A stretch of DNA of 64,000 bases. Source: Domibacillus enclensis (lineage in GTDB: Bacteria; Bacillota; Bacilli; Bacillales; Domibacillaceae). Of this stretch, positions 57,244-64,000 are shown piece by piece. Positions within the stretch are counted from its first letter, which is position 1. Each line of letters starts with the position of its first letter. Made by a program: the position numbers and the translations under genes. Under the pieces are notes generated by a model. That model did not search any database. It saw only the letters and a list, made by a program, of their open reading frames with translations, and was not told the origin of the DNA. The stretch is from assembly GCF_900156125.1 (NCBI RefSeq), contig NZ_FTLX01000005.1:1-64000 (forward strand). The letters run 5' to 3'.

Positions 57244-57263
57244 TATACTAGAAAGCGCTTCCA
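57244..57263 (+). promoter_or_regulatory. crh promoter -10 with overlapping cre-like site
   Basis: TATACT (57244-57249) is directly followed by AGAAAGCGCTTCCA (57250-57263), a near-palindromic CcpA site differing from TGAAAGCGCTTTCA in two positions. Position over the transcription start predicts repression by CcpA with HPr or Crh. Confidence 0.68.
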
Positions 57264-57323
57264 AATAGTGACGGTGGACGATTTTATATAAACGAATCAA
57301 TGAATAGAAGGGATAGGATGAGG

Positions 57324-57578
57324 ATGCTGGAAAGAAAAGTGAAGATTTCCATTAAAGAAGGACTTCAGTCAAAGCCCGCTGCGGTGTTTGTTGAAAAAGC
57401 CAACACATTCAACAGCCACATTACATTGATCAAAAATGAAAAAGTCATTGCAGCCAAAAGCATTATGGGCGTGATGGCCGCAGCGCTTGCGCCCGGAACG
57501 GAAATCATTTTAACAGCGGAAGGAAATGATGCGGATAAAGCATTGAATTCACTGGAAGAATTTCTTTCGACGCCTTAA
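57324..57578 (+). CDS. crh: Catabolite repression HPr-like protein Crh
   Basis: 84 residues, HPr fold. With the ATG at 57324 the residue that is His15 in HPr is Gln15 (EGLQSKPAAVFV), and Ser46 falls exactly in AKSIMGVMA. This is the signature of Crh, which HPr kinase phosphorylates at Ser46 as a CcpA cofactor but which cannot carry PTS phosphate. ATGs at 57300 and 57318 would add residues. B. subtilis crh is in the yvcIJKLN operon; here it stands alone with its own cre-like site and terminator. Confidence 0.9.
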   Translation: MLERKVKISIKEGLQSKPAAVFVEKANTFNSHITLIKNEKVIAAKSIMGVMAAALAPGTEIILTAEGNDADKALNSLEEFLSTP

Positions 57579-57591
57579 TGACGTCGATGAA

Positions 57592-57630
57592 AAAAAGCAA
57601 GAAACCCGCCCCCTGGTTTCTTGCTTTTTT
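57592..57630. terminator. Bidirectional terminator behind crh
   Basis: Stem AAAAAGCAAGAAACC / GGTTTCTTGCTTTTT with loop CGCCCCCT; serves crh and the convergent epimerase gene. Confidence 0.94.
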
Positions 57631-57656
57631 TGATAAATATGAGCAGATTTCCTTGT

Positions 57657-58508
57657 TTAACGGCTTTGAACGTAGTTCCGCCAATGATGAACAGGCGACC
57701 AGTTCAGCAGTTTTTTCGCTTTTTCATTGCTCAGGAGTGTGCCGTATTCGGCAAGTTCTCCGCGAATATCAACATTTGGGTAAACGGTTTTCATCAGCTC
57801 ACGGCTTGGAATGTCCATGCTCGTTTCATCGGAAGCAAGATTAAGCGCAACAGAGCCGAGACCATCCACTTCAATTGCTTTCATACAGGCGGAGGCAACA
57901 TCACGGGTATCAATGTAGCTCCATAAAATGGTTGTCCGCTGCATGGGATCGTGAATAAAACTCGGGAAGTTTTCATACATCTCCGGCGCAATCACATTGC
58001 CGAGACGAAGAGAAACGATCTGCATGCCGGTGCGGCGGTGAATCATATCTGCCGTTTGCTCATTAACGATTTTGGATAAGCCGTAGCTTTCTTCCGGCAA
58101 TTGTGGATGGTTTTCATCCATCGGTACATATTGCGGCTTCAGGTGCTGCTTGGAAAAGCAGATTCCGTACGACGATTCACTGGATGCAATGACAGCTTTT
58201 TGAATGCCAAGACCCGCTGCTGCTTCCAGCACATTGTAGGTTGTCATCACATTGTTTTGAAACGTCACTTCGTTAGGGAAAATGTACGCCTGCGGAATAG
58301 CGGCTAAATGCACAACCGCATCTGCTCCTTGAAGCACGCCATACGCTTCACCAAGGTTGGTTAAATCAGCGGTGACATTTTGTGCTCCTTTTTGTGAAGG
58401 CTTTACGCGATCCACGTTGACGACCTGGTAGCCTGCATCGACAAATTCCTGAACAACAGACTGGCCGAGCAGACCAGTCCCGCCTGTAATCACGACTTTT
58501 TTCATCAT
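57657..58508 (-). CDS. Extended SDR-family NAD-dependent epimerase/dehydratase
   Basis: 283 residues. NAD-binding VVITGGTGLLGQSVV, acidic DRVKPSQ, VVHLAAIPQAYIFPNE, SSESSYGI with the catalytic serine region, and the YGLSK motif (Tyr and Lys four apart). C-terminal part has WSYIDTRDVASAC. Sugar-nucleotide or other carbonyl substrate unknown. Start codon overlaps the stop of the aldo/keto reductase gene (ATGATGA), so the two are coupled. Confidence 0.86.
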   Translation of the reverse strand: MMKKVVITGGTGLLGQSVVQEFVDAGYQVVNVDRVKPSQKGAQNVTADLTNLGEAYGVLQGADAVVHLAAIPQAYIFPNEVTFQNNVMTTYNVLEAAAGLGIQKAVIASSESSYGICFSKQHLKPQYVPMDENHPQLPEESYGLSKIVNEQTADMIHRRTGMQIVSLRLGNVIAPEMYENFPSFIHDPMQRTTILWSYIDTRDVASACMKAIEVDGLGSVALNLASDETSMDIPSRELMKTVYPNVDIRGELAEYGTLLSNEKAKKLLNWSPVHHWRNYVQSR

Positions 58509-59506
58509 GATGTACCTGCTAGAATCGTTTCAATGGCGGCTAATTCTTTTTCGGAAAAATCAAGGTTGTCGAGTGCCTTGACGTTTTCTTCAATCTGGCT
58601 CACTTTGCTGGCGCCAATTAACGCAGAAGTCACATGGCCGCCGCGCAGCACCCAGGCAAGCGCCATTTGAGCAAGTGATTGTCCACGCTCTGCGGCCAAA
58701 TCATGGAGGGCACGGATTTTTGCCCGTACATCGTCTGTGATCCGGTCTTCCTGGAGAAAGCCGGTCTCACTTGCGGCACGGGAATCCTTTGGTACATCAT
58801 TCAAGTATTTATTCGTTAACAGTCCTTGAGCAAGCGGGCAAAAGGCAATAGAGCCGACGCCGTTTTCCTGCAGCACATCTTGAAGGCCGTTCTCAATCCA
58901 GCGCTCAAACATCGAGTAGGACGGCTGGTGAATCAGGATCGGTGTGCCGAGATCGCGTGCAATTTTAACGGCTTCCGCTGTTTGTTCTGCAGAATAGCTG
59001 GAAATGCCGATATACAGCGCTTTTCCTTGGCGGACAAACAAATCAAGCGCGCCAATGGTTTCCTCCATCGGTGTATCCGGGTCCGGACGGTGCGAATAAA
59101 AGATATCGACATAATCGAGGTTCATCCGTTTCAAGCTTTGATCAAGACTTGCGGTTAAATATTTTTTCGAGCCCCACTCACCGTATGGGCCGTCCCACAT
59201 AAAGTAGCCGGCCTTGGAGGAAATGATCATCTCATCCCGGTACGGGGCAAAGTCCGTCCTCATCATATCGCCGAACATTAATTCGGCAGAGCCAGCGGGC
59301 GGACCGTAATTGTTGGCAAGGTCAAAATGAGTAATGCCGAGATCAAACGCCCGGCGCAGCATCGCACGCCCGTTTTCAACGGTATCCACACCGCCGAAGT
59401 TGTGCCAGAGGCCAAGAGAAATCGCCGGCAGCAAAAGACCAGATTTTCCGGTTCTGCGGTATTGCATGTTGCCTTTATATCGATCAGGGTTTGCTAGATA
59501 GGTCAT
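58505..59506 (-). CDS. Aldo/keto reductase, YghZ (L-glyceraldehyde 3-phosphate reductase)-like
   Basis: 333 residues, AKR TIM barrel. Closely follows E. coli YghZ: MTYLANPDRY start, MQYRRTGKSGLLLPAISLGLWHNFG, catalytic Asp62 and Tyr67 in FDLANNYGPPAGSAE, ISSKAGYFMW, SLDQSLKRMNLDYVDIFYSHR and LIHQPSYSMF. Such enzymes detoxify methylglyoxal or L-glyceraldehyde-3-phosphate with NADPH. First gene of a two-gene operon with the SDR gene and divergent from an HxlR regulator. Confidence 0.89.
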   Translation of the reverse strand: MTYLANPDRYKGNMQYRRTGKSGLLLPAISLGLWHNFGGVDTVENGRAMLRRAFDLGITHFDLANNYGPPAGSAELMFGDMMRTDFAPYRDEMIISSKAGYFMWDGPYGEWGSKKYLTASLDQSLKRMNLDYVDIFYSHRPDPDTPMEETIGALDLFVRQGKALYIGISSYSAEQTAEAVKIARDLGTPILIHQPSYSMFERWIENGLQDVLQENGVGSIAFCPLAQGLLTNKYLNDVPKDSRAASETGFLQEDRITDDVRAKIRALHDLAAERGQSLAQMALAWVLRGGHVTSALIGASKVSQIEENVKALDNLDFSEKELAAIETILAGTS

Positions 59507-59575
59507 GTAAAAGCTCCTTTGTATGAAAGTCTATCTTCAGTGTAACGCTTTCATTTTTAGTTGGAAAGTAGTGAA

Positions 59576-59618
59576 TTTTTTAAAAGGTAGTATGGTACGA
59601 TGTAGGTACTTTAAAAAA
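59576..59618. promoter_or_regulatory. Inverted repeat in the AKR/HxlR gap, probable HxlR operator
   Basis: TTTTTTAAAAGGTA (59576-59589) and TACTTTAAAAAA (59607-59618) are inverted arms 17 bases apart, with GGTAGTATGGTAC in between. They sit upstream of both genes, fitting autoregulation and control of the reductase operon. Confidence 0.55.
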
Positions 59619-59637
59619 GATAGTAAGGGTGGTCAAC

Positions 59638-59952
59638 ATGAAAAAGAACGAACTCATCATTGAATGCTCCATCGAAAAGGCACTTAATATTATTGGGTCC
59701 AAATGGTCCTTTTTAATTTTGCGGGAATTATTCTGCGGCACAAAACGGTTTGGGGAGCTGGAGAGAGCTGTGCAGGGCATTAGTCCAAAGGCGTTAACGG
59801 ACACACTCCGCCATATGGAGGCGAACGATATTCTCGTCCGGGATGTGTATCCGACGGTGCCGCTTCGAGTGGAATACACACTGACAGAAAAAGGGCAGGA
59901 CTTTCATAAAATAATAAAAGAAATGAAGATTTGGGGATCGAAGTGGGGCTAA
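59638..59952 (+). CDS. HxlR-family (DUF24) winged-helix regulator
   Basis: 104 residues. IIECSIEKALNIIGSKWSFLILRELF, RFGELERAVQGISPKALTDTLRHMEAN and RVEYTLTEKGQDF are the HxlR signature. Cys10 (IIECSIEKA) is where many redox- or aldehyde-sensing members (YodB, HypR type) carry their reactive cysteine. ATG 59638 follows AAGGGTGG. Divergent from the AKR-SDR operon, its likely target; electrophile or aldehyde stress is the probable signal. Confidence 0.88.
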   Translation: MKKNELIIECSIEKALNIIGSKWSFLILRELFCGTKRFGELERAVQGISPKALTDTLRHMEANDILVRDVYPTVPLRVEYTLTEKGQDFHKIIKEMKIWGSKWG

Positions 59953-59968
59953 CGATACCTTCAGCTTC

Positions 59969-60002
59969 AAAAACAGACTCGGCAAGCAGAGTCTGTTTTT
60001 TT
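59969..60002 (+). terminator. Intrinsic terminator of the hxlR gene
   Basis: Perfect 12-bp stem AAAAACAGACTC / GAGTCTGTTTTT, loop of eight, T-run. Confidence 0.93.
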
Positions 60003-60009
60003 GATGGCA

Positions 60010-60147
60010 CTATTCCTTCATCTTGTCCGGCAGATTCTGAATGGTTTGAATCACACTGTCAAGCTTTGTTTCAATCCGGTACAGCAGGTAAAAGGTAACG
60101 GCGATCGGAAAGCCAACCTCTTGAATAAGCGGTAAAATCAGTTCCAT
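60010..60147 (-). CDS. YvrJ-family small membrane protein
   Basis: 45 residues: MELILPLIQEVGFPIAVTFY, then LLYRIETKLDSVIQTIQNL and DKMKE. One TM helix (about 3-23) with the GFPIAVTFYLLYRIE motif and a short amphipathic tail, as in YvrJ-family peptides. AGGAGGAGG precedes the ATG. Function unknown. Confidence 0.8.
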   Translation of the reverse strand: MELILPLIQEVGFPIAVTFYLLYRIETKLDSVIQTIQNLPDKMKE

Positions 60148-60284
60148 CAAGCTCCTCCTCCTTTCTGGTTGTTATAGATAGTGAATGCGGGGAAGGTGAA
60201 ATGGGACCGGGCACTTCATTGGAAAAAAGCGCTCTTATAATGTAAGCTTATGATTAGGTACTAAGTTTAAGGAGGATTTGCTTA

Positions 60285-61715
60285 TTGAACGTTGAATACA
60301 TTATTTTAGTGTTTGCGGCACTCCTGTTGACAGGCGTTATGACCGCAAAGTTTTCATCGAAGCTTGGCGTGCCGTCCCTTGTATTTTTTGTTCTGGCCGG
60401 TATGGTCATGAACCAGTTTTTTTATTTTGATGATGCATGGCTGACGCAGCTGATCGGGACGCTTGCCTTGATTATTATTTTGTTTGAAGGGGGTCTTCAA
60501 ACAAAATATTCAAGCGTTCAATCGGTTGTGAAACCGGCTCTGTCTCTTGCGACGCTTGGTGTGCTGATCACGACATTTGTGTCGGGTGCAGCCGCCGTTT
60601 ATATTTTAGATGTCAGCTGGCTTGAAGGGATTTTGTTCGGTGCCATTGTCGGATCGACCGATGCAGCAGCGGTCTTCAGTGTACTCGGCGGGAAAAACAT
60701 TAAGCCGCGGCTCCGCAGTGTTCTGGAGGCGGAATCAGGCTCAAATGACCCAATGGCTGTTTTTTTAACGATTACCGTAATTGGCCTCATTCAAGTTCCT
60801 TCGTTTGAACCATTCTCGCTTTTATTCTTCTTTCTCTGGCAAATGGGTGCCGGGTTTGCATTTGGCCTTCTTTTCGGCAAAATGTCGCTTTGGCTGATCA
60901 ACCGGATTAACCTCGATTCCTCCGGTCTTTATCCGGTGCTGACAATCGGCCTTGCCGTACTGGCGTTCAGTCTCGTGACCGTGTTTAAAGCAAGCGGGTT
61001 TTTAACAGTGTACGTGATGGCCGTGATGCTCGGGAACAAGGATTTAACGTATCGGCACACGATCGTCCGATTTAATGAAGGCTTTGCCTGGCTGATGCAG
61101 ATCGTCATGTTTACCCTTCTTGGACTTCTCGTATTTCCAAATCAGCTGCTTGATGTGGCCTGGCAGGGCGTGCTGCTTGCTATTATATTAATCTTTGTTG
61201 CGCGTCCAGCAGGTGTCCTTCTCAGCCTGCCGGGAAAAACGTTCAGTTTAAATGAAAAGATGTTTATTTCCTGGGCTGGCTTGAAAGGGGCAGTGCCGAT
61301 TATTTTGGCCACCTATCCGCTCGTAGCCGGCATTGACGACAGCCACTTGATCTTTAATGCGGTGTTTTTCGTTGTATTATTATCGGCGCTTGTGCAGGGC
61401 GCACTGATCGGACCGGCTGCTTCACTTTTTAAAGTTGAAGGAAAGGGCAAGGTCGTTCAGCCGCCGCACAGCCTGGAGCTGATCTCTATTGGGAAAACAA
61501 ACAGTGAAATCATTGAAGTCACCGTGAGCGGTTCGTCTGTCGGGAAAAAAATACAGGATATGGACCTGCCGGATAAAACGCTGATTACCGCTGTCATTCG
61601 TGGAGACAAGCTGATTACGCCGTATGGCGGCACGGTATTATTAGAGGATGATGTGCTTTATGTGTTAACGCCTAAAATGCGCAAAGACACCGTGAAGAAA
61701 GTGTTCACGGTGTAA
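60285..61715 (+). CDS. CPA1-family cation/proton antiporter with C-terminal TrkA-C-like domain
   Basis: 476 residues: 12 TM helices (1-385) with FEGGLQTKYSS, the ion-site region GSTDAAAVFSVLGG, EAESGSNDPMAVFLT and WAGLKGAVPIILAT; then a cytoplasmic TrkA-C-like ligand domain (about 400-475: IIEVTVSGSSVGKKIQDMDLPDKTLITAVIRG). This is the NhaP2/CvrA type that exchanges K+ or Na+ for protons. TTG start (60285) with AAGGAGG nine bases upstream. Its 3' end overlaps the convergent GGDEF gene by 11 bases. Confidence 0.9.
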   Translation: MNVEYIILVFAALLLTGVMTAKFSSKLGVPSLVFFVLAGMVMNQFFYFDDAWLTQLIGTLALIIILFEGGLQTKYSSVQSVVKPALSLATLGVLITTFVSGAAAVYILDVSWLEGILFGAIVGSTDAAAVFSVLGGKNIKPRLRSVLEAESGSNDPMAVFLTITVIGLIQVPSFEPFSLLFFFLWQMGAGFAFGLLFGKMSLWLINRINLDSSGLYPVLTIGLAVLAFSLVTVFKASGFLTVYVMAVMLGNKDLTYRHTIVRFNEGFAWLMQIVMFTLLGLLVFPNQLLDVAWQGVLLAIILIFVARPAGVLLSLPGKTFSLNEKMFISWAGLKGAVPIILATYPLVAGIDDSHLIFNAVFFVVLLSALVQGALIGPAASLFKVEGKGKVVQPPHSLELISIGKTNSEIIEVTVSGSSVGKKIQDMDLPDKTLITAVIRGDKLITPYGGTVLLEDDVLYVLTPKMRKDTVKKVFTV

Positions 61716-63357
61716 TGGATTCATAGGTTGTACTGCGGGCGCGGCCTTTTCGTTTCGAATAATAAAGGGCCTCGTCCGCTTTTCGGATTAAAAGAGCAGA
61801 GGCATCGTCCGTCTTTGGCAAAATGGTTGCTCCGCCAACGCTTACGGTGATGATCCCAGACTTCGTTTCTTCATGCATAATGCAAAGGTGCTCAATCGAG
61901 CGGCGGATTTTTTCCGCCAGGCCAAAGCTTTCAGCCGAAATGCCGGGTGGAATGATGACCGCCAGCTCTTCGCCGCCATACCGCGCAGCAACAGCTCCCG
62001 CTTCCTTCGCAATGGTGTCAACGGCTTCCGACACGCGGCGAAGAGCTCTGTCACCTGCATCGTGGCCGTAGCGGTCGTTATATTTTTTAAAAAAGTCGAT
62101 GTCCAGAAGCAGGAGGGACATCGGCTTTTTTTGCTCGATAGCGGATTCCCACGTTAATTCCAGCACATCATCAAAGTATCGACGGTTGCCGATGCCAGTG
62201 AGGCTGTCACTGAGAGAAAGGCGCGTAAGCATTTCATTTGCCTGGCGAAGCTCTTTTTCCGCTTGAATGCGAAGAGAGAATTCCTGTTCAAGAGAGCGGG
62301 CCATTTCATTGTACGCTCCTTTTAACGCTTTAAATTCGCCAAGTGATTCTTCAACGCTGCTATCCGGTATACGGTGCGAGTAATTTCCAAGCCGCAAAAT
62401 AACAGTTGCTTCAAGAAGCTGATGAATCGGCTGCATAATTTGCCGGACAAGCAGCCGGATCACACAGCAAGCCAGTCCAAACACAAACAGCAAAATGGCG
62501 GCCATCATGCCAATCGTCCGCCAAAAAGAAGCGCTCATTTCTTTTGTGGATACTTCACCAACCAGCAGCCACTGGCCGTCATGCACCCACCGGTATTGGC
62601 CAATTACTTGCTCGCCGTTTATATTTTCATAGGGGGCAGTCTGTGCCGTTCCTTTATTCGCCTGGTGAAACAGTTCTGTTTGAGCCAGTGAAACCGCATC
62701 TTCTGTTGCATCAGGAAACAAAAGCATGCCTGATTCATCTGCTACGTAAAGTTGAGCTGTTTCACTGAATGACAATGCATTCATCGCATTCAAAACGCGA
62801 TCAAGCGGCACGGTTCCGGAAAGGACCCCGACGGTCTGGCCGCGTTCATTCAATAGAGGGGCTGACATCACGATCACAGGCTCCCCATCTGACTGGCGGC
62901 GAATCACATCGCTTGTGAATGGCTCGCCTTTTAAAGAAAACTGCACATATGGACGGTCCGCTACGTTTCCCAGTTCCGCCGTCATGGAGCGGTTTACTGA
63001 ATAAGCAATACGCCCGTCGGCATCAATAATAGACAGATCTTCGAAAAAGGAAGAATTGTTTTCAATAACATGGTCGATTTGTGCAAGTAAGGAAGAGCGT
63101 GACTGTGGAAAAGAAGCGAGAGAAGAGAGCTCCTCCATCTGTTCTTTCTTCCAGCTGGACAAAGCCTGCTCCTGCCGATCCAGCGCTTCATTTACGTGTT
63201 TATACGTTTCTTGTTCACGTTCGTCATAAATTAAAGCGGCGAGCGGCAAAACTGCTAGAAGACCGCCTACGAGAAGCAAAAAAACCGTTATCACTAAAAA
63301 ACGGCCTTGAATGGTATTCAAAGACCAGGAATGAAACCGTCTGACCAGCTCCAGCAC
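61705..63357 (-). CDS. Membrane diguanylate cyclase with Cache sensor and HAMP
   Basis: 550 residues. TM1 (about 17-40), external double-Cache-like sensor (about 45-270: DLSIIDADGRIAYSVNRS, GVLSGTVPLDRVLNAM), TM2 (about 280-305), HAMP, and a C-terminal GGDEF domain (about 385-545) with SLSDSLTGIGNRRYFD, DIDFFKKYNDRYGHDAGDRAL and active site RYGGEEL. It makes cyclic di-GMP. The RxxD inhibition site normally just before the active loop is absent (EAGAVAARYGG). GTG start with AGGAGG. A second GGDEF gene of the same kind lies immediately upstream. Confidence 0.9.
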   Translation of the reverse strand: MLELVRRFHSWSLNTIQGRFLVITVFLLLVGGLLAVLPLAALIYDEREQETYKHVNEALDRQEQALSSWKKEQMEELSSLASFPQSRSSLLAQIDHVIENNSSFFEDLSIIDADGRIAYSVNRSMTAELGNVADRPYVQFSLKGEPFTSDVIRRQSDGEPVIVMSAPLLNERGQTVGVLSGTVPLDRVLNAMNALSFSETAQLYVADESGMLLFPDATEDAVSLAQTELFHQANKGTAQTAPYENINGEQVIGQYRWVHDGQWLLVGEVSTKEMSASFWRTIGMMAAILLFVFGLACCVIRLLVRQIMQPIHQLLEATVILRLGNYSHRIPDSSVEESLGEFKALKGAYNEMARSLEQEFSLRIQAEKELRQANEMLTRLSLSDSLTGIGNRRYFDDVLELTWESAIEQKKPMSLLLLDIDFFKKYNDRYGHDAGDRALRRVSEAVDTIAKEAGAVAARYGGEELAVIIPPGISAESFGLAEKIRRSIEHLCIMHEETKSGIITVSVGGATILPKTDDASALLIRKADEALYYSKRKGRARSTTYESITP

Positions 63358-63471
63358 GTACGCCCCTCCTTCTTTGTACGGATTTCTTTATTTTACAATT
63401 ATTATGAATATTAATCTATATTTTTTCCATAATAGTAAGTAAAACAGGAAAAAGGGAATGAGAATAAAGAT

Positions 63472-64000
63472 TCATATTCCCGAAAAGATGGTTGCCTGAT
63501 CCCGCCCATTTTGCTTGGATAAGTAAAGCGCCTTATCGGCTTCTTGAATGAGCAGTCGGGCGGGTGTTGACAGGGTAGGCTGAATGGAAGCCATCCCGAT
63601 GCTGACGGACAGCCAGCCTGTTGGAGAAGACGCGTGTGCGATTCGGAGCTCCTTCACTGCTTGAATGATCTCCTTGCCCAGCTGATGCAAGCCGTCCTCA
63701 TAAGAGGATGGAACGAGAACGGCCATTTCTTCCCCGCCGTACCTGGCTGCGGAAAGGTCCGCTGATGCAGCGATGTCATCAAGCGCACATGCGACACGCT
63801 TTAAAGCAAGGTCTCCAGCATCGTGTCCATACTGGTCATTATATTTTTTGAAAAAGTCAATATCGATCAGGATTAATGAAAGCGGCTGGTTTGCTAGGGC
63901 TGCTGTTTTTAGCTGAACCGCCAGCTCTTCATCAAAAAAGCGGCGGTTGCCGATGCCGGTCAAGCCGTCACTCAGTGAGAGAAGGCGCAGCTGTTCATGA
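63472..64000 (-). CDS. GGDEF-domain protein (diguanylate cyclase), N-terminal part outside window
   Basis: The C-terminal 175 residues are seen; the frame stays open to the window edge (LRLLSLSDGLTGIGNRRFFD). GGDEF domain with DIDFFKKYNDQYGHDAGDLALKRV and active site RYGGEEM, no RxxD site before it. Clearly a paralogue of the gene at 61705, oriented the same way, 114 bases apart: a tandem duplication. The sensor part cannot be seen. Confidence 0.9.
   Translation of the reverse strand, partial: HEQLRLLSLSDGLTGIGNRRFFDEELAVQLKTAALANQPLSLILIDIDFFKKYNDQYGHDAGDLALKRVACALDDIAASADLSAARYGGEEMAVLVPSSYEDGLHQLGKEIIQAVKELRIAHASSPTGWLSVSIGMASIQPTLSTPARLLIQEADKALYLSKQNGRDQATIFSGI

Overview
This window is chromosomal DNA of a low-to-middle GC, endospore-lineage Gram-positive bacterium of the Bacillaceae type. 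The evidence is the gene set (Sda, Crh, CsbD, YvrJ-like, NaiP/YceI-like, SwrC/YerO-like, YkcB/YkcC-like, BdbC/BdbD, NfrA, cydDC), AGGAGG-type ribosome binding sites, frequent GTG/TTG starts and sigma-A promoters. Genus cannot be fixed from the sequence alone. No rRNA, tRNA, CRISPR array, phage or insertion sequence is visible. CDS at both edges are cut by the window (srlE left, a GGDEF protein right).

Layout. 1-2.7 kb: end of a sorbitol PTS operon, then rhamnose mutarotase with a DeoR regulator. 3-7.4 kb: extradiol dioxygenase/glyoxalase protein, GH3 beta-glucosidase and a divergent AraC regulator. 7.6-11 kb: cydDC behind a Rex-like site. 11.3-17.1 kb: glutamate dehydrogenase, small-exporter and NfrA genes, and an SLH-anchored surface protein. 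17.4-20.4 kb: HAD phosphatase, glycerol-1-phosphate dehydrogenase and niacin permease. 21-28 kb: MEDS-domain sporulation-type kinase, an OmpR-family two-component system, HtrA and a secreted repeat protein. 29-34.5 kb: BlaI/M56 pair, BdbDC, PepSY/FixH-like pair, CapA-like phosphoesterase, Sda. 35.9-40.1 kb: GT39-GT2-GtrA-GalU surface glycosylation operon. 40.5-45.9 kb: a PTS operon with allulose-6-phosphate epimerase and transaldolase. 46-64 kb: chemoreceptor, TetR/RND exporter, AI-2E-family permease, YitT, PhyH dioxygenase, AraC regulator, Crh, SDR/AKR pair with HxlR regulator, CPA1 antiporter and two tandem GGDEF proteins.

Two cross-cutting patterns stand out. First, five promoters share a direct repeat TTTCAY at 11-bp pitch placed exactly 10 bp before the -10 box and without a consensus -35: the two-component system itself, htrA, the secreted repeat protein, the PepSY operon and the glycosylation operon. 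This looks like one envelope-stress/surface regulon of the response regulator at 22.9 kb. Second, intergenic gaps, mostly just behind transcription terminators, hold arrays of short units at a strict 20-20.5 bp pitch in which the units run in one orientation and then switch once to the other. Three families with unrelated unit sequences (CTAACGCTGATAT, TTACGGCGCAATT, GACCGGAATC) show the same architecture at eight loci. I do not know a described element with this form, and it is the best candidate here for something new.
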